Made by a program: the position numbers and the translations under genes. The notes under the pieces are model-generated. The model did not search any database. It saw only the letters and a list, made by a program, of their open reading frames with translations, and was not told the origin of the DNA. Of a stretch of 6,671 nt of DNA, positions 1 to 5,881 are shown in pieces. The stretch spans positions 1 through 6,671 of the forward strand of contig JBDKTK010000008.1 of assembly GCA_039680225.1 (NCBI GenBank), given 5' to 3'. This DNA comes from JBDKTK01 sp039680225. GTDB taxonomy: Bacteria; Desulfobacterota; Syntrophia; Syntrophales; UBA4778. Position 1 is the stretch's first letter; the number at the start of each line of letters is the position of its first letter.

Positions 1-223
1 TTTGCAGGACGTTTGTTACCACCGCGCGGCTCGGGCCTTTGCGGCACCATTCCACGGCTTCGTTCACGGCCGGGCCGCTTCCCTCAAAGACCGCTTCCAC
101 GCTCCCGTCAGACAGGTTCCTTACCCAGCCCTTGAGGTCCAGGGATTCGGCCATCGCCTTGGTGCGGGCGCGGAAGAAGACGCCCTGGACACGGCCGGAT
201 ACTATCAGGTGGACCCGTTTCAA
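1..223 (-). CDS. acyP: Acylphosphatase, 3' end cut by window edge
   Basis: Acylphosphatase hydrolyses the carboxyl-phosphate bond of acyl phosphates in the cytosol. The 74 visible residues cover most of the usual 90 or so. The N-terminal half has the family phosphate-binding loop GRVQGVFFR at residues 10-18, with the catalytic Arg at 18. The second signature, GWVRNLSDGSVE, lies at 32-43 with the catalytic Asn at 36. The visible end, WCRKGPSRAVVTNV, matches the usual run into the last beta strand. The start is uncertain. I chose TTG at 223-221 because LKRVHLIVSG is the normal N-terminus and the frame has no ATG there. An ATG at 234-232 is out of frame and ends after four codons at a TGA that overlaps this TTG. 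No convincing Shine-Dalgarno sequence is visible. The gene lies downstream of ligA on the same strand, separated by a repeat cluster. Identity is secure; the start is not. Confidence 0.9.
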   Translation of the reverse strand, partial: MKRVHLIVSGRVQGVFFRARTKAMAESLDLKGWVRNLSDGSVEAVFEGSGPAVNEAVEWCRKGPSRAVVTNVLQ

Positions 224-241
224 TTTGAAACCATATTCAGA

Positions 242-412
242 CGCTCGTTGAGCCTGTCGAAGTGACTCACTTTTTACGCCCCGTGCCGCTCGTTTCGACA
301 GGCCCAACGAGCGATCCAACCCCCGGTCATTGAGCTTGTCGAAATGACCGTACCTTTCATTCTACGCATCGTTCTGCGCATCGGTCGCTCATTTCGACAG
401 GCTCACCGAGCG
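242..412. repeat. Cluster of four REP-like palindromic repeat units
   Basis: Four related units of about 27 bases fill most of the gap between ligA and acylphosphatase: 242-268, 287-313, 324-350 and 386-412. The shared core is TTCGACAGGCTC or its complement. Units 1 and 3 read GAGCYTGTCGAA on the plus strand and units 2 and 4 read TTCGACAGGCYC, so orientation alternates. Unit 2 has perfect 8-base inverted ends (CGCTCGTT and AACGAGCG), as does unit 3 (CGGTCATT and AATGACCG). Unit 4 keeps five bases (CGCTC and GAGCG), and unit 1 has decayed ends. Units 1 and 2 also pair with each other over about 20 bases with one mismatch. Repeats of this type are scattered through many bacterial genomes. The hairpins could protect the ligA mRNA 3' end or stop transcription, but no U-tract follows. 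No gene is visible in 240-436. Confidence 0.85.
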
Positions 413-436
413 GCCAAAGCTGCTAAAGAAAATGTC

Positions 437-2470
437 TTACCCTCCGCCCGCCATCTCCAGGAATTCCTTTTCCGTCAGCACCGGGATCCCGAGGCTGCGC
501 GCCTTCTCCAGTTTTGAGCCGGCCTCTTCGCCCGCCACTACGAAATCGGTCTTCTTCGTGACCGAATCCGTAAATTCGCCGCCAAGGGATTCCACGATTT
601 CCTTCGCCTGTTCCCTTTTGAGAGTATCGAGCCTGCCGGTGAAGACGAATTTTTTGCCCTGGAGGGCCGATTCGGCTTTGGCCGGCTCTTTGCCGGGCTC
701 CCTTTCAACGGGCCTGACGCCCGCCTTGCGGAGCTTTTCGATGACCTCAACATTCCGCGGTTCGCGGAAGAACTGGCTGATGCTCCGGGCGATTATCGGG
801 CCTATGCCTTCGATATTGCCCAGTTCCTCTTCGGAAGCGGCCATCATGGCATCGAGCGTCCCGCAGCGCTTCACGAGCAGCCTCGCCACGTGCTCGCCGA
901 CGTGCCTGATTCCGAGGGCGTAAATGAATTTCTCCAGGGAAGGGCGCTTTGAGTTCTCGATGGCTGCCATGATATTGGACGCGGATTTCTCCGCCATCCG
1001 TTCCATTCCGACCAGGTCTCCTTTGTCCAAATAGTAGAGGTCGGCCGGGTCCCTGATCAGGTTGTTGTCCACCAGGGCCGAGGTGAGCTTTTCGCCCAGC
1101 CCTTCGATGTCCATGGCGCCGCGCGAGGCGAAGTGGCGGATGTTCTCCTTGACCTGGGCGGGGCAGGCTATGTCGATGCAGCGGAAGGCGGACTCTCCTT
1201 CAAGCCTCACCACCCTGGACCCGCAGACAGGGCAGGTCTCGGGCATCTCGAATTCCCCGGCGCCGTGCGGCCGCTTCGATTCGATTACCTTGACGATTTC
1301 CGGGATGACGTCGCCGGCGCGCTGGACGATCACGGTGTCGCCATCGCGCACGTCCTTTTTCCTGATCTCGTCGATATTGTGGAGGCTTGCCCGGCTCACG
1401 ACGACGCCGCCCACGCGCACGGGCTCCAGGTAGGCGATGGGAGTCAGCGCGCCGGTGCGACCGACGGAGACTTCGATCTTTTTCACCACGGTTGTTTCCT
1501 GGGTGGCCGGGAACTTGCAGGCCAGCGCCCAGCGCGGGCTGCGCGAGATCGACCCCAACCTGTCCTGGAGTTCAAGGGAGTTCACCTTGATTACGACCCC
1601 GTCTATCTCGTAGGGCAAAGTGAGCCGCCTTTCCATGATGTCGCGGTAATATTCGACGCAGGCATTCGCGTCCGGGGCTTGTTTTATGTGCTCGTTGGTG
1701 CGGAAACCCCATTCATGCAATGCTTGAAGAAATTCCCAATGCGTTGCGAACGAAACCCCTTCGGAGTCGCCCAGGGCATAAAAATAAATATCGAGAGGGC
1801 GGCGCCTGGTTATGCGGGAGTCGAGCTGCCGCAGCGATCCGGCGGCGGCATTCCGGGGGTTGGCGAAGAGGGGCTCGCCCCGTTCCTCGCGCCGCTTGTT
1901 GAGCCTCTTGAAATCTTCCGTCCTGATGTAGACCTCGCCCCTGATTTCAATGCGGGAGGGTGCGGGACGTCTGCCTTCCTTCATCCTGAGCGGGACATTG
2001 CGGATGGTCTTGAGGTTCCGCGTCACGTCCTCGCCCACGAACCCGTCGCCCCGGGTCGCGCCGACGGTCAGGACCCCTTTTTCGTAGATGAGGTTGATCG
2101 CTACGCCGTCGATCTTGGGCTCGGCCACAAAATCAATTGTTTCCGCATTATTGCCCAGCAGGCGTTTTATGCGGCTGTCGAATTCAATTATCTCCTCTTC
2201 CGAGAACGCGTTGGAGAGGCTCAGCATGGGGGTGAGATGGGTTACGGAATTGAACTTCTCGAGCGGGGGCGCCCCGATGCGCTGGGTCGGCGAATCGCTG
2301 ATGTCGACATAGCCGGCCCACTTTCTTTCCAGATCTCTCAGCTCGTTGAGGATGCGGTCGTACTCGGCATCCGAAATCTCGGGTGCGTCCAACTGGTAGT
2401 ACTGGCGGTTATGGTACTCGATCAGGTCCCGAAGTTCCCTGATCCGCTTCAGGGCGGCCTCTTTCTCCAT
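437..2470 (-). CDS. ligA: NAD-dependent DNA ligase LigA
   Basis: LigA seals nicks in duplex DNA using NAD+ during replication and repair. The product has 677 residues from ATG at 2470, the family's normal length; numbering here counts one extra residue from a GTG at 2473. Domain Ia with the NMN-binding YHNRQYYQLDAPEISDAEYD segment spans about 20-39. The adenylation motif is KIDG at 120-123, with K120 the adenylated lysine. Further nucleotidyltransferase motifs are RGDG (141-144), FANPRNAAAGSLRQLD (203-218) and DGVVIK (291-296). The OB fold follows. A four-cysteine zinc finger uses C414, C417, C432 and C437. Helix-hairpin-helix repeats span about 450-590 and a BRCT domain about 604-675. All key residues are intact. 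I prefer ATG at 2470 because AAGGG lies seven bases upstream. Its A is shared with the upstream gene's TGA, so translation is probably coupled. Confidence 0.98.
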   Translation of the reverse strand: MEKEAALKRIRELRDLIEYHNRQYYQLDAPEISDAEYDRILNELRDLERKWAGYVDISDSPTQRIGAPPLEKFNSVTHLTPMLSLSNAFSEEEIIEFDSRIKRLLGNNAETIDFVAEPKIDGVAINLIYEKGVLTVGATRGDGFVGEDVTRNLKTIRNVPLRMKEGRRPAPSRIEIRGEVYIRTEDFKRLNKRREERGEPLFANPRNAAAGSLRQLDSRITRRRPLDIYFYALGDSEGVSFATHWEFLQALHEWGFRTNEHIKQAPDANACVEYYRDIMERRLTLPYEIDGVVIKVNSLELQDRLGSISRSPRWALACKFPATQETTVVKKIEVSVGRTGALTPIAYLEPVRVGGVVVSRASLHNIDEIRKKDVRDGDTVIVQRAGDVIPEIVKVIESKRPHGAGEFEMPETCPVCGSRVVRLEGESAFRCIDIACPAQVKENIRHFASRGAMDIEGLGEKLTSALVDNNLIRDPADLYYLDKGDLVGMERMAEKSASNIMAAIENSKRPSLEKFIYALGIRHVGEHVARLLVKRCGTLDAMMAASEEELGNIEGIGPIIARSISQFFREPRNVEVIEKLRKAGVRPVEREPGKEPAKAESALQGKKFVFTGRLDTLKREQAKEIVESLGGEFTDSVTKKTDFVVAGEEAGSKLEKARSLGIPVLTEKEFLEMAGGG

Positions 2471-2772
2471 CACTTGACCCTTTTCAGATTGGGCTTGTTC
2501 CCGGAAGGCTTTTTTTCAGGCGGGCTGCCCGTATCCCGGTCGTCGTGTCTTGCGTGAGGGTGCTCCTGGCGTTCCATGACACGGTCGTTGAAGATCTTGT
2601 TTTTGATGCGGACGGAATTGATGATGAAGAAAATTATCACCGCTTTTTCCCACTCCCTTGTCGAATCGAAGTTCTCCATCCGTGTCTTGTACTTCTCCCA
2701 GAGGCCCGAAAGGGATGCCTCGTCGAGCGCCAGGATGTTCTCGGCTATCCTGTCCAGGGCTGATTCGATCAT
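2470..2772 (-). CDS. Conserved-looking hypothetical protein upstream of ligA, 100 residues
   Basis: I do not recognise a named family. The product is a soluble 100-residue protein. Residues 1-70 look helical, with acidic and amphipathic segments, and contain the compact stretch LSGLWEKYKTRMENF followed by WEKAVIIFFIINSVRIKNK. Residues 70-100 are highly charged, rich in His, Arg, Pro and Lys, and probably disordered. The hydrophobic stretch at 45-53 is too short and too flanked by charge for a sure membrane helix. The start is ATG at 2772, because AGGAG sits eight bases upstream and a good promoter lies just beyond. The reading frame stays open to 2904, but that extension would cover the promoter. 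The TGA stop shares a base with the ligA ATG, so the two are almost certainly co-expressed. A role linked to ligation or repair is only guilt by association. Confidence 0.82.
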   Translation of the reverse strand: MIESALDRIAENILALDEASLSGLWEKYKTRMENFDSTREWEKAVIIFFIINSVRIKNKIFNDRVMERQEHPHARHDDRDTGSPPEKKPSGNKPNLKRVK

Positions 2773-2780
2773 GATGGAAG

Positions 2781-2785
2781 CTCCT
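2781..2785 (-). promoter_or_regulatory. Shine-Dalgarno site that fixes the start of the small protein
   Basis: AGGAG on the minus strand lies eight bases upstream of ATG 2772. It decides in favour of this start over the longer open frame reaching 2904. Confidence 0.8.
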
Positions 2786-2805
2786 ATGTCGTGAAATGGA
2801 GGAAA

Positions 2806-2834
2806 ATAGTAAATGCCCCGAGCGAAAAAGTCAA
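2806..2834 (-). promoter_or_regulatory. Sigma-70-type promoter of the small gene-ligA operon
   Basis: The minus strand shows TTGACT (2834-2829) and TACTAT (2811-2806) separated by exactly 17 bases, both close to the sigma-70 consensus. The predicted transcript start is near 2799, giving a leader of about 27 bases that contains the AGGAG site. It diverges from the promoter of the phosphoesterase operon. Confidence 0.8.
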
Positions 2835-2849
2835 TCGGAACCAGCCTTT

Positions 2850-2882
2850 CCGCGCCGGGAGCGGTGGTCCGGAAGGGCGCGG
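2850..2882. repeat. GC-rich inverted repeat between divergent promoters
   Basis: Perfect 7-base arms CCGCGCC (2850-2856) and GGCGCGG (2876-2882) are separated by 19 bases. The element sits between the two divergent promoters, just upstream of the -35 of each. It could be an operator, a decayed hairpin, or a chance match in GC-rich sequence. No known operator is recognised. Confidence 0.35.
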
Positions 2883-2911
2883 TTCGATTGCGTTTTTTCC
2901 TCAAAATTTTC

Positions 2912-2938
2912 TTGTTTTTTTAAAACCCCTCTTATAAT
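2912..2938 (+). promoter_or_regulatory. Promoter of the phosphoesterase-HIT-lapA-mut7C operon
   Basis: A perfect TATAAT occurs at 2933-2938. The best -35 candidate, TTGTTT at 2912-2917, gives a short 15-base spacer. The sequence from about 2885 to 2925 is rich in A and T tracts that could act as an UP element. The expected transcript start is near 2945, only about three bases before the GTG start codon at 2948. The -10 is convincing, the -35 less so. Confidence 0.65.
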
Positions 2939-2947
2939 CTTCTCAGT

Positions 2948-3436
2948 GTGAAAATTGGAGTTATTTCGGATACCCACCTGCGGCAACCGAACGAGTACCT
3001 GAGAAGGATTTCCGAAAAGTTCTTCTCGGAGGCCGAGATGGTCCTCCATGCCGGCGACCTGGTCGATACGGCTGTCCTGGGGGCATTCGAGGGCAAGGAC
3101 ATCAGGGCTGTCCGGGGCAACATGGACCGGGACGATGTTCTCCCGGAAAAACTCATCATCGAAGTTGAAGGCGCCAGGATAGGCCTGATCCACGGCTGGG
3201 GGATGCCGTTCGGAATCGAGGCCAAACTGCTCAGGCAGTTTGATCGTATCGATTGCCTTGTTTACGGGCATACCCATTCCGCGGCCAACCACGTCAGGGA
3301 CGGCGTCCTGTGCTTCAACCCGGGATCGCCCACGGACAGGGTATTCGCCGCGCGCAACACGGTCGGCATCCTGGAGGTAAACAGCGGGTCTGTAACGGGC
3401 CGGATACTGGAAATAAACAGGAAGGAATTCATTTAA
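2948..3436 (+). CDS. YfcE/MJ0936-type metallophosphoesterase
   Basis: This 162-residue cytosolic protein belongs to the calcineurin-like phosphoesterases of the YfcE/MJ0936 group. These hydrolyse phosphodiesters with two bound metals; the physiological substrate is unknown. All metal-binding motifs are present: SDTH (D8, H10), AGD (D37), RGNMD (N58, with Met in place of the common Cys or His), IHGWG (H82) and YGHTH (H108, H110), followed by FNPGS near 123-127. Length is normal for the group. The start is GTG at 2948. It is the only start codon between an in-frame TAA at 2921 and the motif-bearing N-terminus, and MKIGVISDTH is the classic beginning. No Shine-Dalgarno sequence precedes it. The HIT gene follows after two bases, so this is the first gene of a four-gene operon. 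Family is secure; biological role is open. Confidence 0.94.
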   Translation: MKIGVISDTHLRQPNEYLRRISEKFFSEAEMVLHAGDLVDTAVLGAFEGKDIRAVRGNMDRDDVLPEKLIIEVEGARIGLIHGWGMPFGIEAKLLRQFDRIDCLVYGHTHSAANHVRDGVLCFNPGSPTDRVFAARNTVGILEVNSGSVTGRILEINRKEFI

Positions 3437-3438
3437 CA

Positions 3439-3924
3439 ATGGACATAATATACGCGCAATCGAGGATGGAGTTCATAAAGGGTGAAAAGCCCGAGGGCTG
3501 TGTCTTCTGCAAGGATTCTATCCGGGACGATAACCTGGTGCTCTACGAAAACGATCGTGTTTTCGTGATTATGAACAAGTATCCCTACAACACGGGGCAT
3601 CTGCTGGTCATACCGCGGCGGCATGTGAGTGACCTGGACGAGCTCACGGAAGAAGAAGATTTGGCCCTCATGAACGCCACACGGCTCAGCGCCAGGATAC
3701 TCAAGGAAAAAATGTGCGCCCAGGGGCTCAACATCGGGATGAACCTGGGGAAGGCGGCGGGGGCGGGCATAGACGACCACATGCATATCCATATTGTCCC
3801 GCGCTGGGGCGGCGACAGCAATTTTATCACCACTATCGGCTGTACAAGGGTCATCCCGGAGGACATCAAAGTAACATACAAAGCTCTTCTTCCTCATTTT
3901 GAGAAACCCGATCAGGAGGGATAA
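3439..3924 (+). CDS. HIT-family nucleotide hydrolase or Ap4A phosphorylase-like protein
   Basis: The histidine-triad superfamily cleaves nucleotide phosphoanhydride or phosphoramidate bonds, for example in diadenosine polyphosphates. The 161-residue product carries the triad HMHIHIV with H114, H116 and H118, H116 being the expected nucleophile. GCVFC at 20-24 gives C21 and C24 of the zinc site seen in the longer bacterial Ap4A phosphorylase-like members. NIGMNLGKAAGAGI (98-111) and PRRHVSDL (59-66) are also typical. ATG at 3439 is chosen because the family begins near here. The frame is open further upstream, but that part overlaps the phosphoesterase gene. A purine-rich AGGAAGGA ends about 12 bases before the start, somewhat far. 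Only two bases separate it from the preceding stop and none from lapA, so it is mid-operon. The exact substrate cannot be read from sequence. Confidence 0.94.
   Translation: MDIIYAQSRMEFIKGEKPEGCVFCKDSIRDDNLVLYENDRVFVIMNKYPYNTGHLLVIPRRHVSDLDELTEEEDLALMNATRLSARILKEKMCAQGLNIGMNLGKAAGAGIDDHMHIHIVPRWGGDSNFITTIGCTRVIPEDIKVTYKALLPHFEKPDQEG
3914..3919 (+). promoter_or_regulatory. Strong Shine-Dalgarno site of lapA
   Basis: AGGAGG lies inside the last codons of the HIT gene, five bases before the lapA ATG. It is the only near-perfect ribosome binding site in this operon, so the membrane protein may be translated more strongly than its neighbours. Confidence 0.75.
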
Positions 3925-4248
3925 ATGAAATTTTTGGTGACGTTTATTGTCCTGGCTTTGGTCTTGCTCGCCATAACATTCTCCCCGCAGAACACCGGAG
4001 AGGTAAACCTGTACTACTTTAATTTTATGAGCCAGCCGCTCCCCGTGTATCTCCTGATCTTTTTTTCATTCCTGGCCGGGGTGGTTTTTTCCGGGTTCCT
4101 CGGACTGGTGGACAGGATCAGGCTGAGAAGGACAATCTCCAAAATCAGAAAAGAGCTGCAGAACCTGGAAACCGAGATTTACAACCTGCGCAAGGGACAG
4201 CTGGCGAGCGAAGCCCCCCAGGTGTTTAAAAAAGAGTACCTTTCCTGA
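3925..4248 (+). CDS. LapA-domain (DUF1049) inner membrane protein
   Basis: The 107-residue product has the layout of the LapA (formerly YciS, DUF1049) family. A first membrane helix at about 3-19 is followed by the family's PQN motif at 21-23 and a short extracytoplasmic loop with strand-like VNLYYF. A second helix follows at about 41-62, with the usual Pro at its start and Gly-rich face. The C-terminal tail from about 65 to 92 is charged and heptad-like, a likely cytoplasmic coiled coil. In E. coli LapA works with LapB to regulate LPS synthesis through LpxC turnover. No lapB is visible here, so that function is not assured and no symbol is given. The start ATG directly follows the HIT stop with an AGGAGG upstream. 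The Mut7-C gene follows after five bases. Confidence 0.88.
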   Translation: MKFLVTFIVLALVLLAITFSPQNTGEVNLYYFNFMSQPLPVYLLIFFSFLAGVVFSGFLGLVDRIRLRRTISKIRKELQNLETEIYNLRKGQLASEAPQVFKKEYLS

Positions 4249-4253
4249 TATCC

Positions 4254-4718
4254 ATGAAACTGAAATTCATTTCCGACGGGACGCTGGGCAGGCTTGCGCG
4301 ATGGCTGCGGGCCATCGGTTATGACACGGTATTCGAGCCCCGCGGGGTTGACAGGGATTTCCTCAACAGGGCGCGCCGGGAAGAGCGGATCGTGCTCTCC
4401 AGGCGCCGGGACCTTGTGAACCGGAACTTCCGGGGCAGGATGATCATCCTCCAGAGTGACAGGATCAGGGACCAGATCAGGGAACTGAAGGAAAAAGTCC
4501 CGGAACTGGAAATCAAGCCGGAAAACCTGTTTACAATCTGCCTTGAATGCAACAGCGATCTTCGGGAAGTCCCCAAGGAATCTGTTGAGAATCTCGTCCC
4601 GCCTTATGTTTATGAGACACAGGCCCGGTTCATGCAATGCCTTAAATGCGGGAAAATATACTGGGCCGGCACCCACCGGGAGCGGGCGGAAAAGTTTTTG
4701 TCCGACCTGCTCGCCTGA
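4254..4718 (+). CDS. Mut7-C RNase domain protein with zinc ribbon (DUF82)
   Basis: The 154-residue product matches the Mut7-C family, a PIN-like RNase domain joined to a C-terminal zinc ribbon and named after the C-terminus of animal Mut-7. The N-terminus FISDGTLGRLARWLRAIGYD (5-24) is diagnostic, with acidic residues D8 and D24; LSRRRDL at 48-54 gives D53. These are candidate metal ligands of the PIN-like active site. The ribbon uses C96-x2-C99 and C129-x2-C132, and the ending CGKIYWAGTH is typical. It is predicted to be a cytosolic ribonuclease, though bacterial members are poorly characterised. The gene follows lapA by five bases and has no clear Shine-Dalgarno sequence, so its translation is probably coupled to lapA. 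It is the last gene of the operon. No intrinsic terminator is evident in the following bases. Confidence 0.92.
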   Translation: MKLKFISDGTLGRLARWLRAIGYDTVFEPRGVDRDFLNRARREERIVLSRRRDLVNRNFRGRMIILQSDRIRDQIRELKEKVPELEIKPENLFTICLECNSDLREVPKESVENLVPPYVYETQARFMQCLKCGKIYWAGTHRERAEKFLSDLLA

Positions 4719-4835
4719 TGATTTGCCATTTGAAATTCCTGCCTCGATCCCTTCCGCCAGGGCCCCATTAATTTTTTCATACGAAAAGCGGGTATGGAGG
4801 AAATCTTCCCCCCCGTAATTTTGTTTGAAAAAAAG
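4719..4835. other. Convergent intergenic region without a gene
   Basis: This is the first part of the gap between the convergent Mut7-C and protease genes. I see no plausible gene, RNA or U-tract terminator for either strand. The only structure is a weak five-base inverted repeat, CATAC and GTATG, near 4779-4797. Termination for both operons may be Rho-dependent or lie in the repeat that follows. Confidence 0.5.
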
Positions 4836-4923
4836 AATGGATTCGTCCCTGCGAAAGCAGGGATCAAGCCGGGGAATGACGAGTCAATTAATTCCAGGCT
4901 GTCCCGCCAAAGCAGGTATCCGG
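4836..4923. repeat. Dispersed palindromic repeat, one full and one partial unit
   Basis: The unit at 4836-4881 begins AATGGATTC and ends GGGGAATGACG, a form widely dispersed in bacterial genomes. Its centre is a perfect 7-base stem, TCCCTGC (4846-4852) and GCAGGGA (4857-4863), closed by a GAAA loop. A second, shorter and more degenerate copy lies at 4891-4923 in the same orientation, with CCCGCCAAAGCAGG as its core. On the minus strand the first unit translates to MIPAFAGT, a string commonly seen in false short ORFs made of this repeat. It lies just downstream of the stop of the protease gene and may serve as a 3' hairpin for it. Confidence 0.8.
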
Positions 4924-4931
4924 CGTATTTG

Positions 4932-5711
4932 TCAAGATGCGGCTGACTCGGCCGGACGGTTCCTTCTCCTGTACATCATGAAGGCCACCAGCAGCCCGAT
5001 GAGGACCATCGAGAACCTCAGGGCGAAGCCGATCCCCTCCGAGATGTCCTCCGCTATGAACCCTGTCGCATCGAAAGCCCCGTGTATCAGGGCAGGTATG
5101 AGAAGATTGCCGCCCGACAGGTAGTACGCGAAACCCAGGGCCATGCCGATCATCACTATTTCCGCAAACGGTATGAGGGAAGCCAGTCCGAATACGACAA
5201 GGTAATAGAAGTGGACCGCCGCGAACAGGACCGATGAGACAAACGCCAGAAAAATCCAGTGGCGGTTATGGTAGATCGTCAACAGCCCGCCGAACACGAA
5301 ACCCCGGAAGATATACTCTTCGGCCGGCCCGATGCCTAAGATGGAAACAAACACCATGATCCAGGCAAGTTTGCGCGGCACGTGCAGGACGGGATTGGCC
5401 TGGTCAAGCAGTTCCAGCGACTGGGGGTCGACCGTCGTGAGGACCAGGATAATGATCCCGGAAACAGCGGCGCCCACCACCGAGAATACGCCGAAATATC
5501 CCATCCCGTATTTCAGGGCAAGGGCGTTGTTCCTGAATGCCCTGCCGAATATATCCGGGCCGAAGAATACGCTGATCCAGATGATGGGTATCCCGTAAAC
5601 AACGAGCGCCCCTGTAAGGGGACCGTACCCTTCGACAAAATACTGGGAGTATGTCGAAAGGAAGATCACGAATAATCCGGTTAGATATGTCCCTTTCTTT
5701 ACAGGAATCAT
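4932..5711 (-). CDS. CPBP-family intramembrane metalloprotease (Rce1-like, CAAX/Abi)
   Basis: The 259-residue product is a polytopic membrane protein with about seven or eight hydrophobic helices. It carries the three conserved motifs of the CPBP family: EEYIFR (E131, E132, R136), FAAVH (F163, H167) and HGAFD (H210, D214). These line the intramembrane catalytic site in the Rce1-type glutamate proteases. Eukaryotic Rce1 processes prenylated CAAX proteins. Bacterial members have varied or unknown roles, including bacteriocin immunity and protein maturation, and nothing here points to one substrate. The C-terminal tail YRRRNRPAESAAS is positively charged, consistent with a cytoplasmic end. ATG at 5711 has GGGGGA eight bases upstream and begins just before the first hydrophobic segment. 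The gene appears to stand alone, with its own promoter and moaB 338 bases upstream. Confidence 0.93.
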   Translation of the reverse strand: MIPVKKGTYLTGLFVIFLSTYSQYFVEGYGPLTGALVVYGIPIIWISVFFGPDIFGRAFRNNALALKYGMGYFGVFSVVGAAVSGIIILVLTTVDPQSLELLDQANPVLHVPRKLAWIMVFVSILGIGPAEEYIFRGFVFGGLLTIYHNRHWIFLAFVSSVLFAAVHFYYLVVFGLASLIPFAEIVMIGMALGFAYYLSGGNLLIPALIHGAFDATGFIAEDISEGIGFALRFSMVLIGLLVAFMMYRRRNRPAESAAS

Positions 5712-5734
5712 CGTTTAAATCCCCCGATGTTTTT

Positions 5735-5763
5735 ATGTTAGGCCAACTGGAAAGAGCTTTCAA
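5735..5763 (-). promoter_or_regulatory. Candidate promoter of the CPBP protease gene
   Basis: The minus strand reads TTGAAA (5763-5758) and TAACAT (5740-5735) with a 17-base spacer. The predicted transcript start is near 5728, which leaves a leader of about 17 bases containing GGGGGA (5725-5720) before the ATG at 5711. The -35 is good and the -10 moderate. Confidence 0.55.
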
Positions 5764-5881
5764 ATTATATAAAGATCGGAGGTGGAAGAATATTGCGGTA
5801 TATGGAATCCCGGTTGGGAGGCTTAAGGGCAGGGCAATGGCGCATCTGGCCCGGATGAAACTGCGCAAAGTGGCCGGCTCA
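5764..5881. other. Non-coding stretch upstream of the protease gene
   Basis: No gene is supported on either strand. The plus strand holds TTATATAA near 5765-5772 and a GGAGG at 5779-5783, but the frames that follow are under 25 codons or have no coding character. It is probably decayed sequence belonging with the adjacent pseudogene fragment. Confidence 0.4.

Noticed and set aside
242..412. Possible CRISPR array in the repeat cluster
   Set aside because: Units alternate in orientation, spacing is irregular (10 to 35 bases), sequences diverge, and no cas gene is present. They are palindromic REP-like elements.
1133..2557. Long 474-codon open frame on the plus strand antisense to ligA
   Set aside because: It is a shadow of the intact ligA coding sequence, produced by its GC-rich third positions. 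It has no recognisable domain, and no ribosome site or promoter supports it.
2773..2904. N-terminal extension of the small ligA-coupled protein to 144 residues
   Set aside because: The extension overlaps a consensus-like promoter and an AGGAG site that point to ATG 2772, and its translation has no protein-like character.
2831..3439. 202-codon minus-strand frame opposite the phosphoesterase gene
   Set aside because: The plus-strand frame contains every metallophosphoesterase motif; this one is its antisense shadow and covers both divergent promoters.
4610..4867. Small minus-strand ORF beginning MIPAFAGT
   Set aside because: Its start lies in a dispersed palindromic repeat and the rest runs antisense into the Mut7-C gene. 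This is a well-known type of false ORF.
4932..5711. CPBP protease as part of an abortive-infection or bacteriocin immunity system
   Set aside because: The family is sometimes labelled Abi, but no toxin, bacteriocin, peptide or defence gene lies nearby, so the context does not support it.
5779..5858. Perfect GGAGG followed by TTG/ATG at 5793/5802 on the plus strand
   Set aside because: The frame ends in fewer than 25 codons with no hydrophobic or other recognisable pattern, and no good -35 precedes the AT-rich box. Chance is the likelier explanation.
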